Assembly (NCBI RefSeq): GCF_013409345.1
Contig: NZ_JACCBB010000001.1
Coordinates: 434,001-498,000 of the forward strand
Source of the DNA: Kineococcus aurantiacus
GTDB taxonomy: Bacteria > Actinomycetota > Actinomycetes > Actinomycetales > Kineococcaceae
Direction of reading: 5' to 3'
Length of the DNA stretch: 64,000 nucleotides
The stretch's first letter is position 1; each line of letters starts with the position of its first letter. Shown here in pieces: positions 36,955 through 46,109 of the stretch. A program made the translations under genes and the position numbers. Under the pieces are notes generated by a model. The model was not told where the DNA came from, made no database searches, and saw only the letters and a list, made by a program, of their open reading frames with translations.

Positions 36955-37857
36955 TCAGAGGGGGAACGTCACGCCCGTGAGGTCCTCGGAGACCGCCCAC
37001 AGCCGCTGCCGGGTGGCGAGGTCGTGGGACTGCGGGCTGGAGGTGACGAGCCGGGGGTACCCGCGGACCTCGCCGCGGCCGCCGGGGCCGTAGTACTGCC
37101 CGCCGAGCACGGCCGGGTCGGTCGCGGCCCGCAGCGTCGGCAGGGCCCCCGCCGCGGCGGGCTGGGTCAGCAGGGGGGCCACCCGCTCGACGGCGACGCG
37201 CAGCGCGGCGGGTGAGTTGCGGACCAGCTCGGTGTTCGACACCCCCGGGTGCGCGGCCACCGCGACGGTCGCGGCGCCGTGGGCGGTGAGCCGGTGCTGC
37301 AGCTCGTAGGTGAACAGCAGGTTGGCGAGCTTGGACTGCCCGTACGCCCCGACCCGGGAGTACGAGCGTTCCCACTGCAGGTCCTCGAAGTGGATCGCGG
37401 CGCGGATGCGGTGGCCGACGCTGCTGACGGTCACGACGCGCGAGCCGGGGACGGGCAGCAGCCGGTCCAGCAGCAGGCCGGTGAGGGCGAAGTGGCCGAG
37501 GTGGTTGGTGCCGAACTGCCGCTCGAAGCCGTCGGAGGTCGTCTGCCGGGGGGTGTACATGACCCCGGCGTTGTTGACGAGCAGGTCGATGCGCGGGTGG
37601 GCCTCGCGCAGCGCGGCGGCGGCGGCGCGCACCGACGCCAGGGACGTGAGGTCGAGCTGCTGCACGGTGACGTCCCCCGCCATGCGCTGGGCCGCCCGCT
37701 CCCCGCGGGTGACGTCGCGCACGGCGAGCACCACCGTGGCGCCGCGCTCGGCGAGCACCTTGGCCGTCTCGAAGCCCAGGCCGGTGTTGGCGCCGGTCAC
37801 GACCGCCACCCGGCCCCGCTGGTCCGGGACCTCGTGCGCCGTCCACTTCGTGGTCAT
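36955..37857 (-). CDS. SDR-family oxidoreductase (retinol dehydrogenase-like)
   Basis: A 300-residue SDR: cofactor motif TGANTGLG, NNAG in LLVNNAGVMY, catalytic Ser in VTVSSVGH and YGQSK as the YxxxK motif. The length and the GANTGLGFE start resemble light-dependent protochlorophyllide-reductase/retinol-dehydrogenase-like SDRs. ATG 37857 has a GGGGAGGACG ribosome site. Transcribed away from the tetR gene across three identical palindromes, so it is almost certainly TetR-controlled and induced by an unknown ligand. Confidence 0.9.
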   Translation of the reverse strand: MTTKWTAHEVPDQRGRVAVVTGANTGLGFETAKVLAERGATVVLAVRDVTRGERAAQRMAGDVTVQQLDLTSLASVRAAAAALREAHPRIDLLVNNAGVMYTPRQTTSDGFERQFGTNHLGHFALTGLLLDRLLPVPGSRVVTVSSVGHRIRAAIHFEDLQWERSYSRVGAYGQSKLANLLFTYELQHRLTAHGAATVAVAAHPGVSNTELVRNSPAALRVAVERVAPLLTQPAAAGALPTLRAATDPAVLGGQYYGPGGRGEVRGYPRLVTSSPQSHDLATRQRLWAVSEDLTGVTFPL

Positions 37858-37872
37858 CTCGTCCTCCCCAAA

Positions 37873-37885
37873 AGACCGCTGGTCT
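37873..37885. promoter_or_regulatory. TetR operator copy 1 (AGACC-N3-GGTCT)
   Basis: 13-bp palindrome AGACCGCTGGTCT located 15 bp upstream of the SDR start. Confidence 0.75.
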
Positions 37886-37902
37886 GTTGTCCCGACCGTA
37901 AG

Positions 37903-37915
37903 AGACCAGCGGTCT
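37903..37915. promoter_or_regulatory. TetR operator copy 2 (AGACC-N3-GGTCT)
   Basis: 13-bp palindrome AGACCAGCGGTCT, 30 bp (three helical turns) centre-to-centre from copy 1. Confidence 0.75.
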
Positions 37916-37924
37916 GCAGTCAAG

Positions 37925-37937
37925 AGACCGGCGGTCT
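37925..37937. promoter_or_regulatory. TetR operator copy 3 (AGACC-N3-GGTCT)
   Basis: 13-bp palindrome AGACCGGCGGTCT, 22 bp (about two turns) from copy 2 and 8 bp before the tetR -10 element. Confidence 0.75.
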
Positions 37938-37945
37938 GGAACTGT

Positions 37946-37951
37946 TAGCGT
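37946..37951 (+). promoter_or_regulatory. -10 element (TAGCGT) of leaderless tetR
   Basis: TAGCGT with a 6-bp spacer to the GTG at 37958. Confidence 0.6.
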
Positions 37952-37957
37952 TCTCCC

Positions 37958-38623
37958 GTGACGTTCCAGCGGGCCCGCAGCGACGAGCAGCGCGAGATCC
38001 GGCGCCGCACCGTCCTCGACACCGCGGCCGCCATGCTCGAGGAGATGCCGGTGGCCGACCTCAGCCTCAACGAGCTCAGCCGCCGCGTCGGCCTGGCCAA
38101 GTCGAACGTGCTGCGGTACTTCGACTCCCGCGAGGACGTCCTGCTGGAGCTCATGGGCGCCGTGGTGCAGGGCTGGCTCACCGAGCTGTCCGGCGACCTC
38201 GCGACCGCGGTCGACCCGGCCCTGCCGCCGACGGCGCGCGCCGAGCAGCTGTCCGGCGCCCTCGCCCGCTCGCTGGCCGCCCACCGCACGCTGTGCGACC
38301 TCCTGGGCGCCCAGGGCGGTGTCCTGGAGCGCAACGTCGGCGTCGAGGTCGTCAGGCAGCACAAGCGCCGGACCCTGACCCAGCTCACCGCCGCGGCCGA
38401 CCTGCTGCGCCGGCACCTGCCCGAACTCGGCGACGCCGCCGAGGAGTTCTGCTTCCACGCGATGGTCCTCGCCGGGGCGCTGGCGCCCTACAGCTCACCG
38501 CCGCCCGGCGTGCGGGCCGCCTACGAGGCCGAACCGGCCCTCGCCGTCCTGCACCGGGAACTGCCGGACTCCCTGGGGTCGGCGATCCGCACCCTGCTGC
38601 TGGGTGCCGTGCCGCGCGGCTGA
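37958..38623 (+). CDS. TetR family regulator of the adjacent SDR
   Basis: A 221-residue TetR protein with HTH in about residues 30-62 (ADLSLNELSRRVGLAKSNVL, then RYFDSREDVLLE) and a C-terminal domain of the YfiR/TetR_C type. Divergent from the SDR gene; the three operator copies lie between the promoters and one abuts its own -10 element, which predicts autoregulation. Leaderless start GTG. Confidence 0.9.
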   Translation: MTFQRARSDEQREIRRRTVLDTAAAMLEEMPVADLSLNELSRRVGLAKSNVLRYFDSREDVLLELMGAVVQGWLTELSGDLATAVDPALPPTARAEQLSGALARSLAAHRTLCDLLGAQGGVLERNVGVEVVRQHKRRTLTQLTAAADLLRRHLPELGDAAEEFCFHAMVLAGALAPYSSPPPGVRAAYEAEPALAVLHRELPDSLGSAIRTLLLGAVPRG

Positions 38624-38641
38624 TCCGGCCCAGCACGACGA

Positions 38642-38673
38642 AGCGGGTGCCCACCCGAAGGTGAACACCCGCT
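38642..38673 (-). terminator. Hairpin downstream of tRNA-Pro / tetR
   Basis: Outer 8-bp stem AGCGGGTG / CACCCGCT with an inner CACC-CGAA-GGTG hairpin, between the convergent tetR and tRNA-Pro genes. Confidence 0.65.
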
Positions 38674-38693
38674 CTGACCTGCGCGAACGCCGG

Positions 38694-38767
<74 letters not shown>

Positions 38768-38784
38768 AAACTGTACTTCTGGTC

Positions 38785-38815
38785 CTACCCGGCCCCGTTC
38801 CTGCGAGCCGGGTAG
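38785..38815 (-). terminator. Terminator after der
   Basis: Perfect 9-bp stem CTACCCGGC / GCCGGGTAG with a 13-base loop, 9 bp after the der stop and upstream of tRNA-Pro. Confidence 0.65.
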
Positions 38816-38824
38816 AACCTTACC

Positions 38825-40315
38825 TCATCGTTTGCGCTTCTCCCGCACCCGCACGCTCAGCTCGATCGGCGTGCCGATGAAGCCGAACTCCTCCCGCAGC
38901 CGGCGCTCGATGAACCGGCGGTAGCCGGCCTCCAGGAAGCCGCTGGCGAAGACGACGAACCGCGGCGGCCGCGTCGAGGCCTGGGTGCCGAAGAGGATGC
39001 GCGGCTGCTTGCCCCCGCGCACGGGGTGCGGGTGCGCGGCCACGACCTGCCCCAGGAAGGCGTTGAGGCGCCCGGTGGGGATGCGGGTCTCCCAGGAGTC
39101 CAGCGCCTGGTCGATCGCCGGGACGAGCTTCTCCACGTGCCGGCCGGTCTGGGCCGACACGTTCACCCGGGTGGCCCACGGGATCTGGACGAGCTCCTTC
39201 TCGATCTCGCGCTCGAGGTAGTGCCGGCGCTCCTCGTCGGTCAGGTCCCACTTGTTGTAGGCGACGACGAGGGCGCGGCCGGACTCCACGACGGTGGAGA
39301 TGACGCGGATGTCCTGCTCGGCGATGGGGACGCTGGCGTCGACGAGCACGACGGCGACCTCGGCCTTCTCCAGCGCCGTCTGCGTGCGCAGCGAGGCGTA
39401 GAAGTCGGCGCCCTTGGTCAGGTGCACCCGCCGCCGGATGCCGGCGGTGTCCACGAAGCGCCACGTGCGGCCCCCGAGCTCGATGAGCTCGTCGACGGGG
39501 TCGCGGGTGGTGCCGGCCGTGGGGTGGACGACGACGCGCTCGGACCCGGCGAGCTTGTTGAGCAGCGAGCTCTTGCCGACGTTGGGCCGGCCCAGCAGCG
39601 CCACGCGGCGCGGACCGCCGGCGGGCAGCGCACCGCCGCCGACGGCCGAGACGGCCGGCAGGACCTTCACAGCGGCGTCGAGGGCGTCGCCGACGCCGCG
39701 GCCGTGCAAGGCCGAGACGGGGAACGGCTCGCCCAGGCCCAGGGACCACAGCTCGGTGGCGTCGGCCTCCTGCTTGGGGCCGTCGACCTTGTTGGCGATG
39801 AGCACCACGGGCCGGCCGGAGCGGCGCAGCAGGCGCACGACCTGCTCGTCGCTGGCGGTGGCCCCCACGGTCCCGTCGACGACGAACATCACGGCGTCGG
39901 CCAGTTCGATCGCGAGCTCGGCCTGGTCGGCGACGGCGAGGTTGAGCCCCTCGGCCTTGGCCTCCCAGCCGCCGGTGTCGACGAGGGTGAAGTCGCGCCC
40001 GGCCCAGTTCGCCGGGTAGGCGACGCGGTCGCGGGTGACGCCGGGGACGTCCTCCACGACGGCCTCGCGGCGGCCGATGATGCGGTTCACCAACGTCGAC
40101 TTGCCGACGTTGGGGCGCCCGACGACCGCCAGCACGGGCAGCGGCCCGGCCGGGGTGTCGTCCTCGTCCTGGTCGCCGTCGGCGTCCAGGAGCGCGACGT
40201 CCTCCTCGGACAGGTCGTAGTCGTCGAGGCCGACGCGCAGTGCCTGCTCGACGTTCTCGTCGGGGACCTCGGGGGTCGGGTCGGTGTTCTGGGGGGTTTC
40301 GTCGGTGGGACTCAC
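38825..40315 (-). CDS. der: Ribosome biogenesis GTPase Der (EngA)
   Basis: A 496-residue double-GTPase for 50S subunit assembly. Two G domains: P-loop GRPNVGKST at 66-74 with DTGGW, and a second GRPNVGKSS with DTAGI and NKWD, followed by the KH-like domain. An acidic N-terminal extension of about 55 residues ([11 protein letters not shown]) is characteristic of actinobacterial Der. Start GTG overlaps the plsC stop by 4 bp and has GGAGG upstream. Last gene of the scpA-to-der run. Confidence 0.97.
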   Translation of the reverse strand: MSPTDETPQNTDPTPEVPDENVEQALRVGLDDYDLSEEDVALLDADGDQDEDDTPAGPLPVLAVVGRPNVGKSTLVNRIIGRREAVVEDVPGVTRDRVAYPANWAGRDFTLVDTGGWEAKAEGLNLAVADQAELAIELADAVMFVVDGTVGATASDEQVVRLLRRSGRPVVLIANKVDGPKQEADATELWSLGLGEPFPVSALHGRGVGDALDAAVKVLPAVSAVGGGALPAGGPRRVALLGRPNVGKSSLLNKLAGSERVVVHPTAGTTRDPVDELIELGGRTWRFVDTAGIRRRVHLTKGADFYASLRTQTALEKAEVAVVLVDASVPIAEQDIRVISTVVESGRALVVAYNKWDLTDEERRHYLEREIEKELVQIPWATRVNVSAQTGRHVEKLVPAIDQALDSWETRIPTGRLNAFLGQVVAAHPHPVRGGKQPRILFGTQASTRPPRFVVFASGFLEAGYRRFIERRLREEFGFIGTPIELSVRVREKRKR

Positions 40316-41076
40316 CGGGTGCCTCCTGGCACGTCGTCGGACGCCATCTCGCCGAGCCCGAGCTCGTCGGCGGCTTCGTCATCGGGTAGTCGGGTGCCGG
40401 TGCGCTGCAAGGAGTCCAGCACGTGGCCGGACAGCTTCACGCGGACCTGCTCCACGGCGTTCGCCAGCGCCACCCGGCCGGGCACACCGGGTTCCTTGAG
40501 GACCGTGAACGGTTCGCCGAAGCAGAAGGTGAGCTTGCGGCGCAGCGGCGGCACCGAGCGCCGCGGCTCACCGGGCAGGTGCGCGCCCAGGCAGGCGACG
40601 GGCACGACGGGCGCACCGGACTGCAGCGCGATCCACGCGATGCCCGAGCGGACGCTGGCCGCGTCCCCGCGGCCACGGGTCCCCTCGGGGAACACCCCCG
40701 CGGCCCCGCCGTCGGCCAGCACGGCCAGGACCGACTGCAGCGCGTCGCGGTCGCCGCGGCTGCGGTCGATCGGGATCTGCCCGGCCTGCAGCAGGGCCCA
40801 GCCCACGAACCGCTTCGCCGGCGCCCCCTCGAACATCTCCTTCTTGACGAGGAAGTGCGCCGGTCGGGGCGTGACGCCGAACAGCAGCGGCCCGTCCATG
40901 ATCGAGGCGTGGTTGGCCGCGAAGAGCACCGGGCCGGTGGCCGGGACGTTCTCGGCGCCCAGGACCCGGGAGTTCCACGCGCCGTGGGCCAGCAGCTTGC
41001 CCACCCCGCGGGTCCACGCGAACGGCTCCCCGGGCCGCGACCCGTCCGCCGGGGCCGGGTTGGGACGCAGCCTCAC
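40312..41076 (-). CDS. plsC: 1-acyl-sn-glycerol-3-phosphate acyltransferase
   Basis: A 254-residue PlsC-type acyltransferase with the catalytic H56-x4-D61 motif (NHASIMD) and the phosphate-binding FPEGTRGRG (130-138). Makes phosphatidic acid at the membrane. Between cmk and der, each joined by GTGA overlaps. A C-terminal acidic tail of about 40 residues follows the domain. Confidence 0.92.
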   Translation of the reverse strand: MRLRPNPAPADGSRPGEPFAWTRGVGKLLAHGAWNSRVLGAENVPATGPVLFAANHASIMDGPLLFGVTPRPAHFLVKKEMFEGAPAKRFVGWALLQAGQIPIDRSRGDRDALQSVLAVLADGGAAGVFPEGTRGRGDAASVRSGIAWIALQSGAPVVPVACLGAHLPGEPRRSVPPLRRKLTFCFGEPFTVLKEPGVPGRVALANAVEQVRVKLSGHVLDSLQRTGTRLPDDEAADELGLGEMASDDVPGGTR

Positions 41077-41795
41077 GCGCGACCCCCGGTGGCCCGGGCG
41101 ACGACCTCGAGCACGGCCGCGACGGTCCCGTCGAAGTCGAGGTGGGTGGAGTCGACCGTCACGACGCCGTCGGCGGCCGTGGTGAAGGAGGTCGTGCGCG
41201 AGTCCACGCGGTCGCGTTCGACGATCGCGTCGCGGGTCGCCTCCAGCGCCGCCGCGTCGGCCGCCCCGAGGTCCTGGTGGGCCCGGCGGGCCAGCCGCAC
41301 GGACTCGTCGGCGGTGAGCAGGACGCGCACGTCGGCCTCGGGCGCCACGACCGTGGTGATGTCGCGCCCCTCGGCGACGATCCCGGGCTCGCGGCCGGCG
41401 GCGGGGGCCAGGCAGGCGGACTCGATGAGCGCGCGCTGTCGCAGCACCAGGTCCGCGCGCACGGCCGGGACCGAGGCGACGGCGCTGACGTTCGCGGTGA
41501 CCTCGGCGGTGCGGACGGCCTCGGTGAGGTCGGTCTCCACGCCCTCGACGACGGCCGCGACGGTGGGGGCCGCGGGGTCGGTGCCCACCACCAGGGCGAC
41601 GGTCCGCACGTGCCGGGCGACGGCGTCGGCGTCGGCGAGGTCGACCCCGGCGCGCAGCGCCGCCCACGTCACGGCGCGGTACATGGCCCCGGTGTCGAGG
41701 AAGGCGACCCCGAGCGCGCGGGCGGTGGCGCGGCTGACGCTGGACTTGCCGCTGCCCGACGGCCCGTCGACGGCGACGACGAGGGCGGTGGTCAC
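41073..41795 (-). CDS. cmk: Cytidylate kinase
   Basis: CMP/dCMP kinase with P-loop GPSGSGKSS (11-19), FLDTGAMYRA and the GRDITTVV motif near position 126. The start chosen, GTG 41795, has GGAGGT at 7 bp spacing and gives 240 residues, near the family length. An upstream GTG at 41861 sits 6 bp after TAACCT (41868-41873) and could give a leaderless 262-residue form; the two starts may represent promoter plus leader. Overlaps plsC by GTGA. Confidence 0.93.
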   Translation of the reverse strand: MTTALVVAVDGPSGSGKSSVSRATARALGVAFLDTGAMYRAVTWAALRAGVDLADADAVARHVRTVALVVGTDPAAPTVAAVVEGVETDLTEAVRTAEVTANVSAVASVPAVRADLVLRQRALIESACLAPAAGREPGIVAEGRDITTVVAPEADVRVLLTADESVRLARRAHQDLGAADAAALEATRDAIVERDRVDSRTTSFTTAADGVVTVDSTHLDFDGTVAAVLEVVARATGGRA

Positions 41796-41867
41796 GACGG
41801 ACACCTCCGGGTCGGCGGTCGGGGACGCGAGGGGACCACGTGCAGCGGGTGTGGAGGACACCGGACG

Positions 41868-41873
41868 AGGTTA
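41868..41873 (-). promoter_or_regulatory. -10 element (TAACCT) upstream of cmk
   Basis: TAACCT on the minus strand, 6 bp before the alternative GTG at 41861 and 72 bp before the SD-preceded start. Suggests an internal promoter for cmk-plsC-der. Confidence 0.5.
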
Positions 41874-41898
41874 GTCGACGGGAGGCCTCCGGCGAGAA

Positions 41899-43011
41899 TC
41901 AGCGCGGGACGGTCCAGCCCCGGGCCCGCAGCGCCTCGGTGAGCGGGTCGGCCGACGCGGGCAGGACGTCGATGCTCGCCAGCGCCACGGCCTGCCCCTC
42001 GGAGTGCTCCAGCCGCAGGTCCTCCAGGTTCACCCCCGCCTCGCCGACGTCGGTCAGCAGCCGGCCCAGCGCCCCGGGGCGGTCCGGGACGACGACGACG
42101 ACGGTCGTGTAGAGCGCGGGCGCGCTGCCGTGCTTGCCGGGGATCCGGTCCCGGCCCGCCCCGCCGTCGGCGATGGCCCGGGCCAGCCGGATGCGGGCCC
42201 CGGGGGCGGCCGGGTCCTCGGCGAGCGCCCGCAGCGCGGCGATGACCTCGTCGAGGTCGGTGCGCAGCGCCTCCAGGACCTCGGCGACGGGGGCGGCGTT
42301 GCCGGCGAGGATCTGCGCCCACAACACCGGGTCGCTGCCGGCGATGCGGGTGACGTCGCGCAGCCCCTGCCCGGCCAGCCCGACGGCCGGTTCGGAGGCG
42401 TCGCGCAGCCGCGCGGCCACCAGGCTGGCGGCGACCTGCGGGGCGTGCGAGACGAGGGCCACGGCCTCGTCGTGCGCCTGCGCGGGCATCGTGACCGGGA
42501 CCCCGCCGCAGTCCGTGGCCAGGTCGCGGACCGCCTGCACCGCAGCCGGTCCGGCGACGTCGGGCGCGGCGACCACCCAGGGCCGGCCCGCGAACAGGTC
42601 GGTGCGGGCGGCCACGGCCCCCGAGCGTTCCCGCCCGGCCATGGGGTGGGACCCGACGTAGCGGGACAGGTCGGCGCCCCGCGCGGCCAGCGCGGCCAGC
42701 GGGCCGCCCTTGACGCTGGCGACGTCGGTGACGACGGCGCGCGGGAACGCCGCCAGCTCACCGGCCACGACGTCGGCCACCACGTCCGGGGGGCAGGCGA
42801 CGAGCACCAGCGAGGGGTCGTCGCCGTCGGCGGCGAAGCGGCCCGCGCCCAGGTCGCGGGCCAGCGCCACCGCCGTCGGGGACGGGTCGGACAGCACGAC
42901 GTCGACGCCGCGCAGCGACAGCGCCAGCGCCGCGGACGTGCCCAGCAGGCCCGTGCCCACGACCCGGACGGTGCCGGTGGTGCGCGGCGGGGCCGCCGCG
43001 TCGAGCGTCAC
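41899..43011 (-). CDS. tyrA: Prephenate dehydrogenase
   Basis: A 370-residue NAD(P)-dependent TyrA for tyrosine synthesis. N-terminal Rossmann motif VVGTGLLGTS, substrate motif GSHPMAGRERSG, and a C-terminal ACT domain (VVPDRPGALGRLLTDVGEAG) likely for feedback control by tyrosine. Directly follows a chorismate mutase gene, so chorismate-to-hydroxyphenylpyruvate is encoded together. GTG 43011 lacks a clear ribosome site; it is 10 bp from the aroH stop. Confidence 0.93.
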   Translation of the reverse strand: MTLDAAAPPRTTGTVRVVGTGLLGTSAALALSLRGVDVVLSDPSPTAVALARDLGAGRFAADGDDPSLVLVACPPDVVADVVAGELAAFPRAVVTDVASVKGGPLAALAARGADLSRYVGSHPMAGRERSGAVAARTDLFAGRPWVVAAPDVAGPAAVQAVRDLATDCGGVPVTMPAQAHDEAVALVSHAPQVAASLVAARLRDASEPAVGLAGQGLRDVTRIAGSDPVLWAQILAGNAAPVAEVLEALRTDLDEVIAALRALAEDPAAPGARIRLARAIADGGAGRDRIPGKHGSAPALYTTVVVVVPDRPGALGRLLTDVGEAGVNLEDLRLEHSEGQAVALASIDVLPASADPLTEALRARGWTVPR

Positions 43012-43021
43012 CGGGCCGCGC

Positions 43022-43423
43022 TCACTGGGCGATGTCGCGCCGCAGGGCCTGCGCACCGTTGAGGTACACGTGCTTGACCTCGCCGCGGGCGCGGGTGGTC
43101 TCCACGTGCGCCATGAGGCGGATGACCCGCGGCATGGAGCCCTCGATCTCCAGCTCCCGCGCGCACATCAGCGGCACGTCCCCCATGCCGAGCTCGCGCG
43201 CGGCGACGGCCGGGAACTCCGAGGTGAGGTCGGCGGTGGAGGTGAAGATGACGCTGATGAAGTCGTCCAGGCTCAGGTCGTTGGCCCGGATGACCTCCGA
43301 GACCAGGTCCCGCGTCCGCGCCAGCACCTCCTGCCGCTCGTCGACGTCGACCTGCACCGCACCGCGGACCGCTCTCACCGACACGCGCGGCAGGTTACCG
43401 ACCTGCTCGTCCGCCGTGCTCAC
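43022..43423 (-). CDS. aroH: Monofunctional chorismate mutase, AroH type
   Basis: A 133-residue AroH-fold chorismate mutase (RAVRGAVQVDVDERQEVLAR, FTSTADLTSEFPAVAARELG, VPLMCARELEIEGSMPRVIR). Makes prephenate for the tyrA product encoded next. Start GTG overlaps the rluB stop (GTGA); about 15 residues precede the conserved core. Confidence 0.93.
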   Translation of the reverse strand: MSTADEQVGNLPRVSVRAVRGAVQVDVDERQEVLARTRDLVSEVIRANDLSLDDFISVIFTSTADLTSEFPAVAARELGMGDVPLMCARELEIEGSMPRVIRLMAHVETTRARGEVKHVYLNGAQALRRDIAQ

Positions 43424-44445
43424 AGGCCCGCGACCGCCATGAGCTGCTGGACCTCGCCGCGGGTGAGGCGGCGGTTCTTGCCGGGCTTGAGGTCGCCCAG
43501 CACGATCGGGCCCATCTGCACGCGCACCAGCTTCAGGACGGGGTAGCCCTCGGCCTCCAGGAGGCGGCGCACGACGTGCTTGCGGCCCTCGTGCAGGACG
43601 ACCTCGACGAGGGCGTACCCCGGCTTGGAGTCGACGAGTTTGAAGGAGTCGACGGCCACGGGGCCGTCCTCCAGCTCCACGCCCGCGCGCAGGTTCTTGC
43701 CCAGGTCCTTCTTGACGGGCCCGCGGACCTCGGCCAGGTACGTCTTCTGCACGCCGAAGGAGGGGTGCTGCAGCCGGTGGGTCAGCGCCCCGTCGTTGGT
43801 GAGCAGGATGAGCCCCTCGGTCTCCAGGTCCAGGCGGCCCACGTGGAACAGGCGCTGCTCGCGCGGGCCCACCATGTCGGCCAGGTTCAGCCGGTCCTGC
43901 TCGTCGTACATCGTCGACACGACGCCCTTGGGCTTGTTGACGAGGATGTAGACGAGCTCGTCGTCGATGGTGAAGCGCATGCCGTCGACGTGGACGACCT
44001 GGCGGGTCGGGTCGATGCGGACGCCGAGCTCGGTGACGACCTCGCCGTCGACCGTGACGCGCCCGGCGGCGATCATCTCCTCGCACGCGCGGCGCGAGCC
44101 CGCCCCGGCCTGGGCCAGGACCTTCTGCAGGCGCACGCCCTCGGGGTCGTGGACGTCGACGCCCGGACGCGGCTTGACCTGGGCCGGGCCCCGGCGGGGC
44201 GGCTGGGGGGCGGGCGCGATCTGGTCGGTCATGCGCTTGGCCGCGCCCCGGCGCGCGGCGGGGCGCCCGCCCTGCGCGGTCTTCCCGGCGCCCTGAGCCG
44301 CGCCCTTGCCGGTGCCCTGGCCGCGGCGCGGTGCGCCCGCCTTGCCGGTGGCGCCGGAGGCCTGCGGTCCCCGGCCCCGGCCGCCGGTGGGTCGCTGGGG
44401 GCGGCCCTGGCCTCGGCCGCCGCCGCGGGGTGCCTGCGGGCTCAT
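43420..44445 (-). CDS. rluB: 23S rRNA pseudouridine synthase (RluB/RsuA family)
   Basis: A 341-residue protein. About 100 residues of Gly/Arg/Gln-rich, very basic low-complexity sequence precede an S4 domain (RLQKVLAQAGAGSRRACEEM) and the catalytic domain with GRLDLETEGLILLTNDG (D206 catalytic). The basic tail is probably an RNA-binding extension. ATG 44445 overlaps the scpB stop (ATGA) and has GGAGGACC. Confidence 0.92.
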   Translation of the reverse strand: MSPQAPRGGGRGQGRPQRPTGGRGRGPQASGATGKAGAPRRGQGTGKGAAQGAGKTAQGGRPAARRGAAKRMTDQIAPAPQPPRRGPAQVKPRPGVDVHDPEGVRLQKVLAQAGAGSRRACEEMIAAGRVTVDGEVVTELGVRIDPTRQVVHVDGMRFTIDDELVYILVNKPKGVVSTMYDEQDRLNLADMVGPREQRLFHVGRLDLETEGLILLTNDGALTHRLQHPSFGVQKTYLAEVRGPVKKDLGKNLRAGVELEDGPVAVDSFKLVDSKPGYALVEVVLHEGRKHVVRRLLEAEGYPVLKLVRVQMGPIVLGDLKPGKNRRLTRGEVQQLMAVAGL

Positions 44446-45182
44446 GAGTGGTCCTCCTGCTGCTGGGGTTCTGCGGGCTGCTGGGCTCCGGCGGGCTGCT
44501 GGGCTCCAGCGGGGTCGGACCGCGGGCCGTCCGCGGGCTCCGACCCTCCATTGTCGCTCAGGTCGGCGGCGCCGGGGAACGGCCCGGCGAGCACCTCCGG
44601 CGGGCCGAGGTCCTCCACCGACAGCTCCTCGGGCAGGAACGGCGCCAGCGGCGGCAGGTCCTCCAGGCCGTCCAGCCCCATCCGCTGCAGGAACTCGTCG
44701 GTGGTGCGGTACAGCGTCGCCCCCGACGTCGCCTCGACCCCGGCCTCGCACACCAGCCCGCGGGTCAGCAGCGTGCGCATCACGCCGTCGACGCTGACCC
44801 CGCGGACGGCCGAGACGCGGGCCCGGCTGACCGGCTGCCGGTAGGCCACGATCGCCAGCGTCTCCAGCGCGGCCTGCGTCAGCTTGGCCGTCTGCCCGTC
44901 GAGCAGGAAGGCCTCCACGACGTCGGCGTGCTCGGCGCGGGAGTAGACCCGCCACCCGCCGGAGACCTCGCGCAGCTCGAAGCCGCGGCCCTGCTCGGTG
45001 TACTCGGCGGCCAGCTCGCGCAGCAGCAGGTCCACCTCGTCCACCTGCTCCCCCGTCGCCCGGGCCAGCGCCGCGGTGCCGACGGGCTCGTCGGCGACCA
45101 TGAGGACCGCCTCGACGGCGGCCCGCACCCGGCGGCCGGGGTCCTGCCCCGGGCCCTGCTCGCCCTGCTCGCCCTCGCTCAC
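44442..45182 (-). CDS. scpB: Segregation and condensation protein ScpB
   Basis: A 246-residue winged-helix kleisin-interacting protein of the SMC-ScpAB condensin (LTQAALETLAIVAYRQPVSR core). C-terminal tail is rich in Gln/Pro with a tandem GAQQPAGAQQPA repeat. Overlaps scpA by GTGA. Confidence 0.95.
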   Translation of the reverse strand: MSEGEQGEQGPGQDPGRRVRAAVEAVLMVADEPVGTAALARATGEQVDEVDLLLRELAAEYTEQGRGFELREVSGGWRVYSRAEHADVVEAFLLDGQTAKLTQAALETLAIVAYRQPVSRARVSAVRGVSVDGVMRTLLTRGLVCEAGVEATSGATLYRTTDEFLQRMGLDGLEDLPPLAPFLPEELSVEDLGPPEVLAGPFPGAADLSDNGGSEPADGPRSDPAGAQQPAGAQQPAEPQQQEDHS

Positions 45183-46105
45183 CGTGCTCCCTCCGCCGGT
45201 CCGTCGAACTCGTCCACCCCGGCCGGCACGGCGACCCCGTCCCGGCCGTCCCCACCGCGCTCGGCCTCGGCCTGCGCGTCCCAGCGCACGGTCAGTTCCC
45301 CCAGCGCCTCCTGCTGCTCCAGCCGGACCCGCCGCTCGCGGAACAGCTCCAGCACCGCGAGGAACCGGGCGACGACGACGAGGGTGCCGAGCTCGCCCTC
45401 CCCGGCGTCGGCGGCCAGCTCGGCGAACGTCGCGGACCCGCTGCGGCGCAGGCGGTCGATGACGAGAGCGGCCTGCTCGCGGATGCTGACCGCACTGGCG
45501 TGCAGGTGGTCCAGGTCCACGACGGGCACCGGTTTGGGCGTCAGCGCGCGGGCGGCGACGGCGGCGAACTGCTCCGGGGAGACCGTCAGCACGAGTTCGG
45601 GCAGCAACCGCTCGAAGTGCGGTTCCAGGGCCACGGCCCGCGGCACCCGGCGCGAGGCGTCGGCGAACCGGTCCGCCAGCAGCGCCGCCACCTGCTTGTA
45701 CGCGCGGTACTGCAGCAGCCGGGCGAACAGCAGGTCCCGCGCCTCCAGCAGCGCGAGGTCCTCGGCGTCCTCGACCTCGGCGGCCGGCAGCAGCCGGGCG
45801 GCCTTGAGGTCGAGCAGGGTCGCCGCGATGAGCAGGAACTCGCTGGCCTCGTCGAGGTCGAAACCCTCCTCCTGCCGCGAGGCCGCCCGCAGGTGGGCGA
45901 TGAAGTCGTCGGTGACCCGGGCGATCGAGACCTCGGTGACGTCGAGCTGGTGCTTGGTGATCAGGCCCAGCAGCAGGTCGAAGGGGCCCTCGAAGTTGTC
46001 CAGCCGCACCGCGAAACCCCCGCGGCCGGCTCCCGGCGCCGCCCCCGGCGCGGCCCCCGGGGAGGACGGCTGCGCCTCGGGGGTCTCGGAGGGGCTGGGC
46101 GGCAC
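45179..46105 (-). CDS. scpA: Segregation and condensation protein ScpA
   Basis: A 308-residue kleisin of the SMC condensin (RLDNFEGPFDLLLGLITKHQ at the N-terminus, winged helix near the C-terminus FAELAADAGEGELG). Start GTG 46105 lies 6 bp after TAGCCT, so it is probably leaderless and starts its own operon just after the eccC-like gene. In mycobacteria a parA gene precedes scpA; here a secretion ATPase does. Confidence 0.95.
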   Translation of the reverse strand: MPPSPSETPEAQPSSPGAAPGAAPGAGRGGFAVRLDNFEGPFDLLLGLITKHQLDVTEVSIARVTDDFIAHLRAASRQEEGFDLDEASEFLLIAATLLDLKAARLLPAAEVEDAEDLALLEARDLLFARLLQYRAYKQVAALLADRFADASRRVPRAVALEPHFERLLPELVLTVSPEQFAAVAARALTPKPVPVVDLDHLHASAVSIREQAALVIDRLRRSGSATFAELAADAGEGELGTLVVVARFLAVLELFRERRVRLEQQEALGELTVRWDAQAEAERGGDGRDGVAVPAGVDEFDGPAEGAR

Positions 46106-46109
46106 GGGC

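Noticed and set aside
38770-38775. TACAGT as promoter of tRNA-Pro
   Set aside because: It ends only 2 bp before the mature tRNA 5' end, too close for a -10 element.
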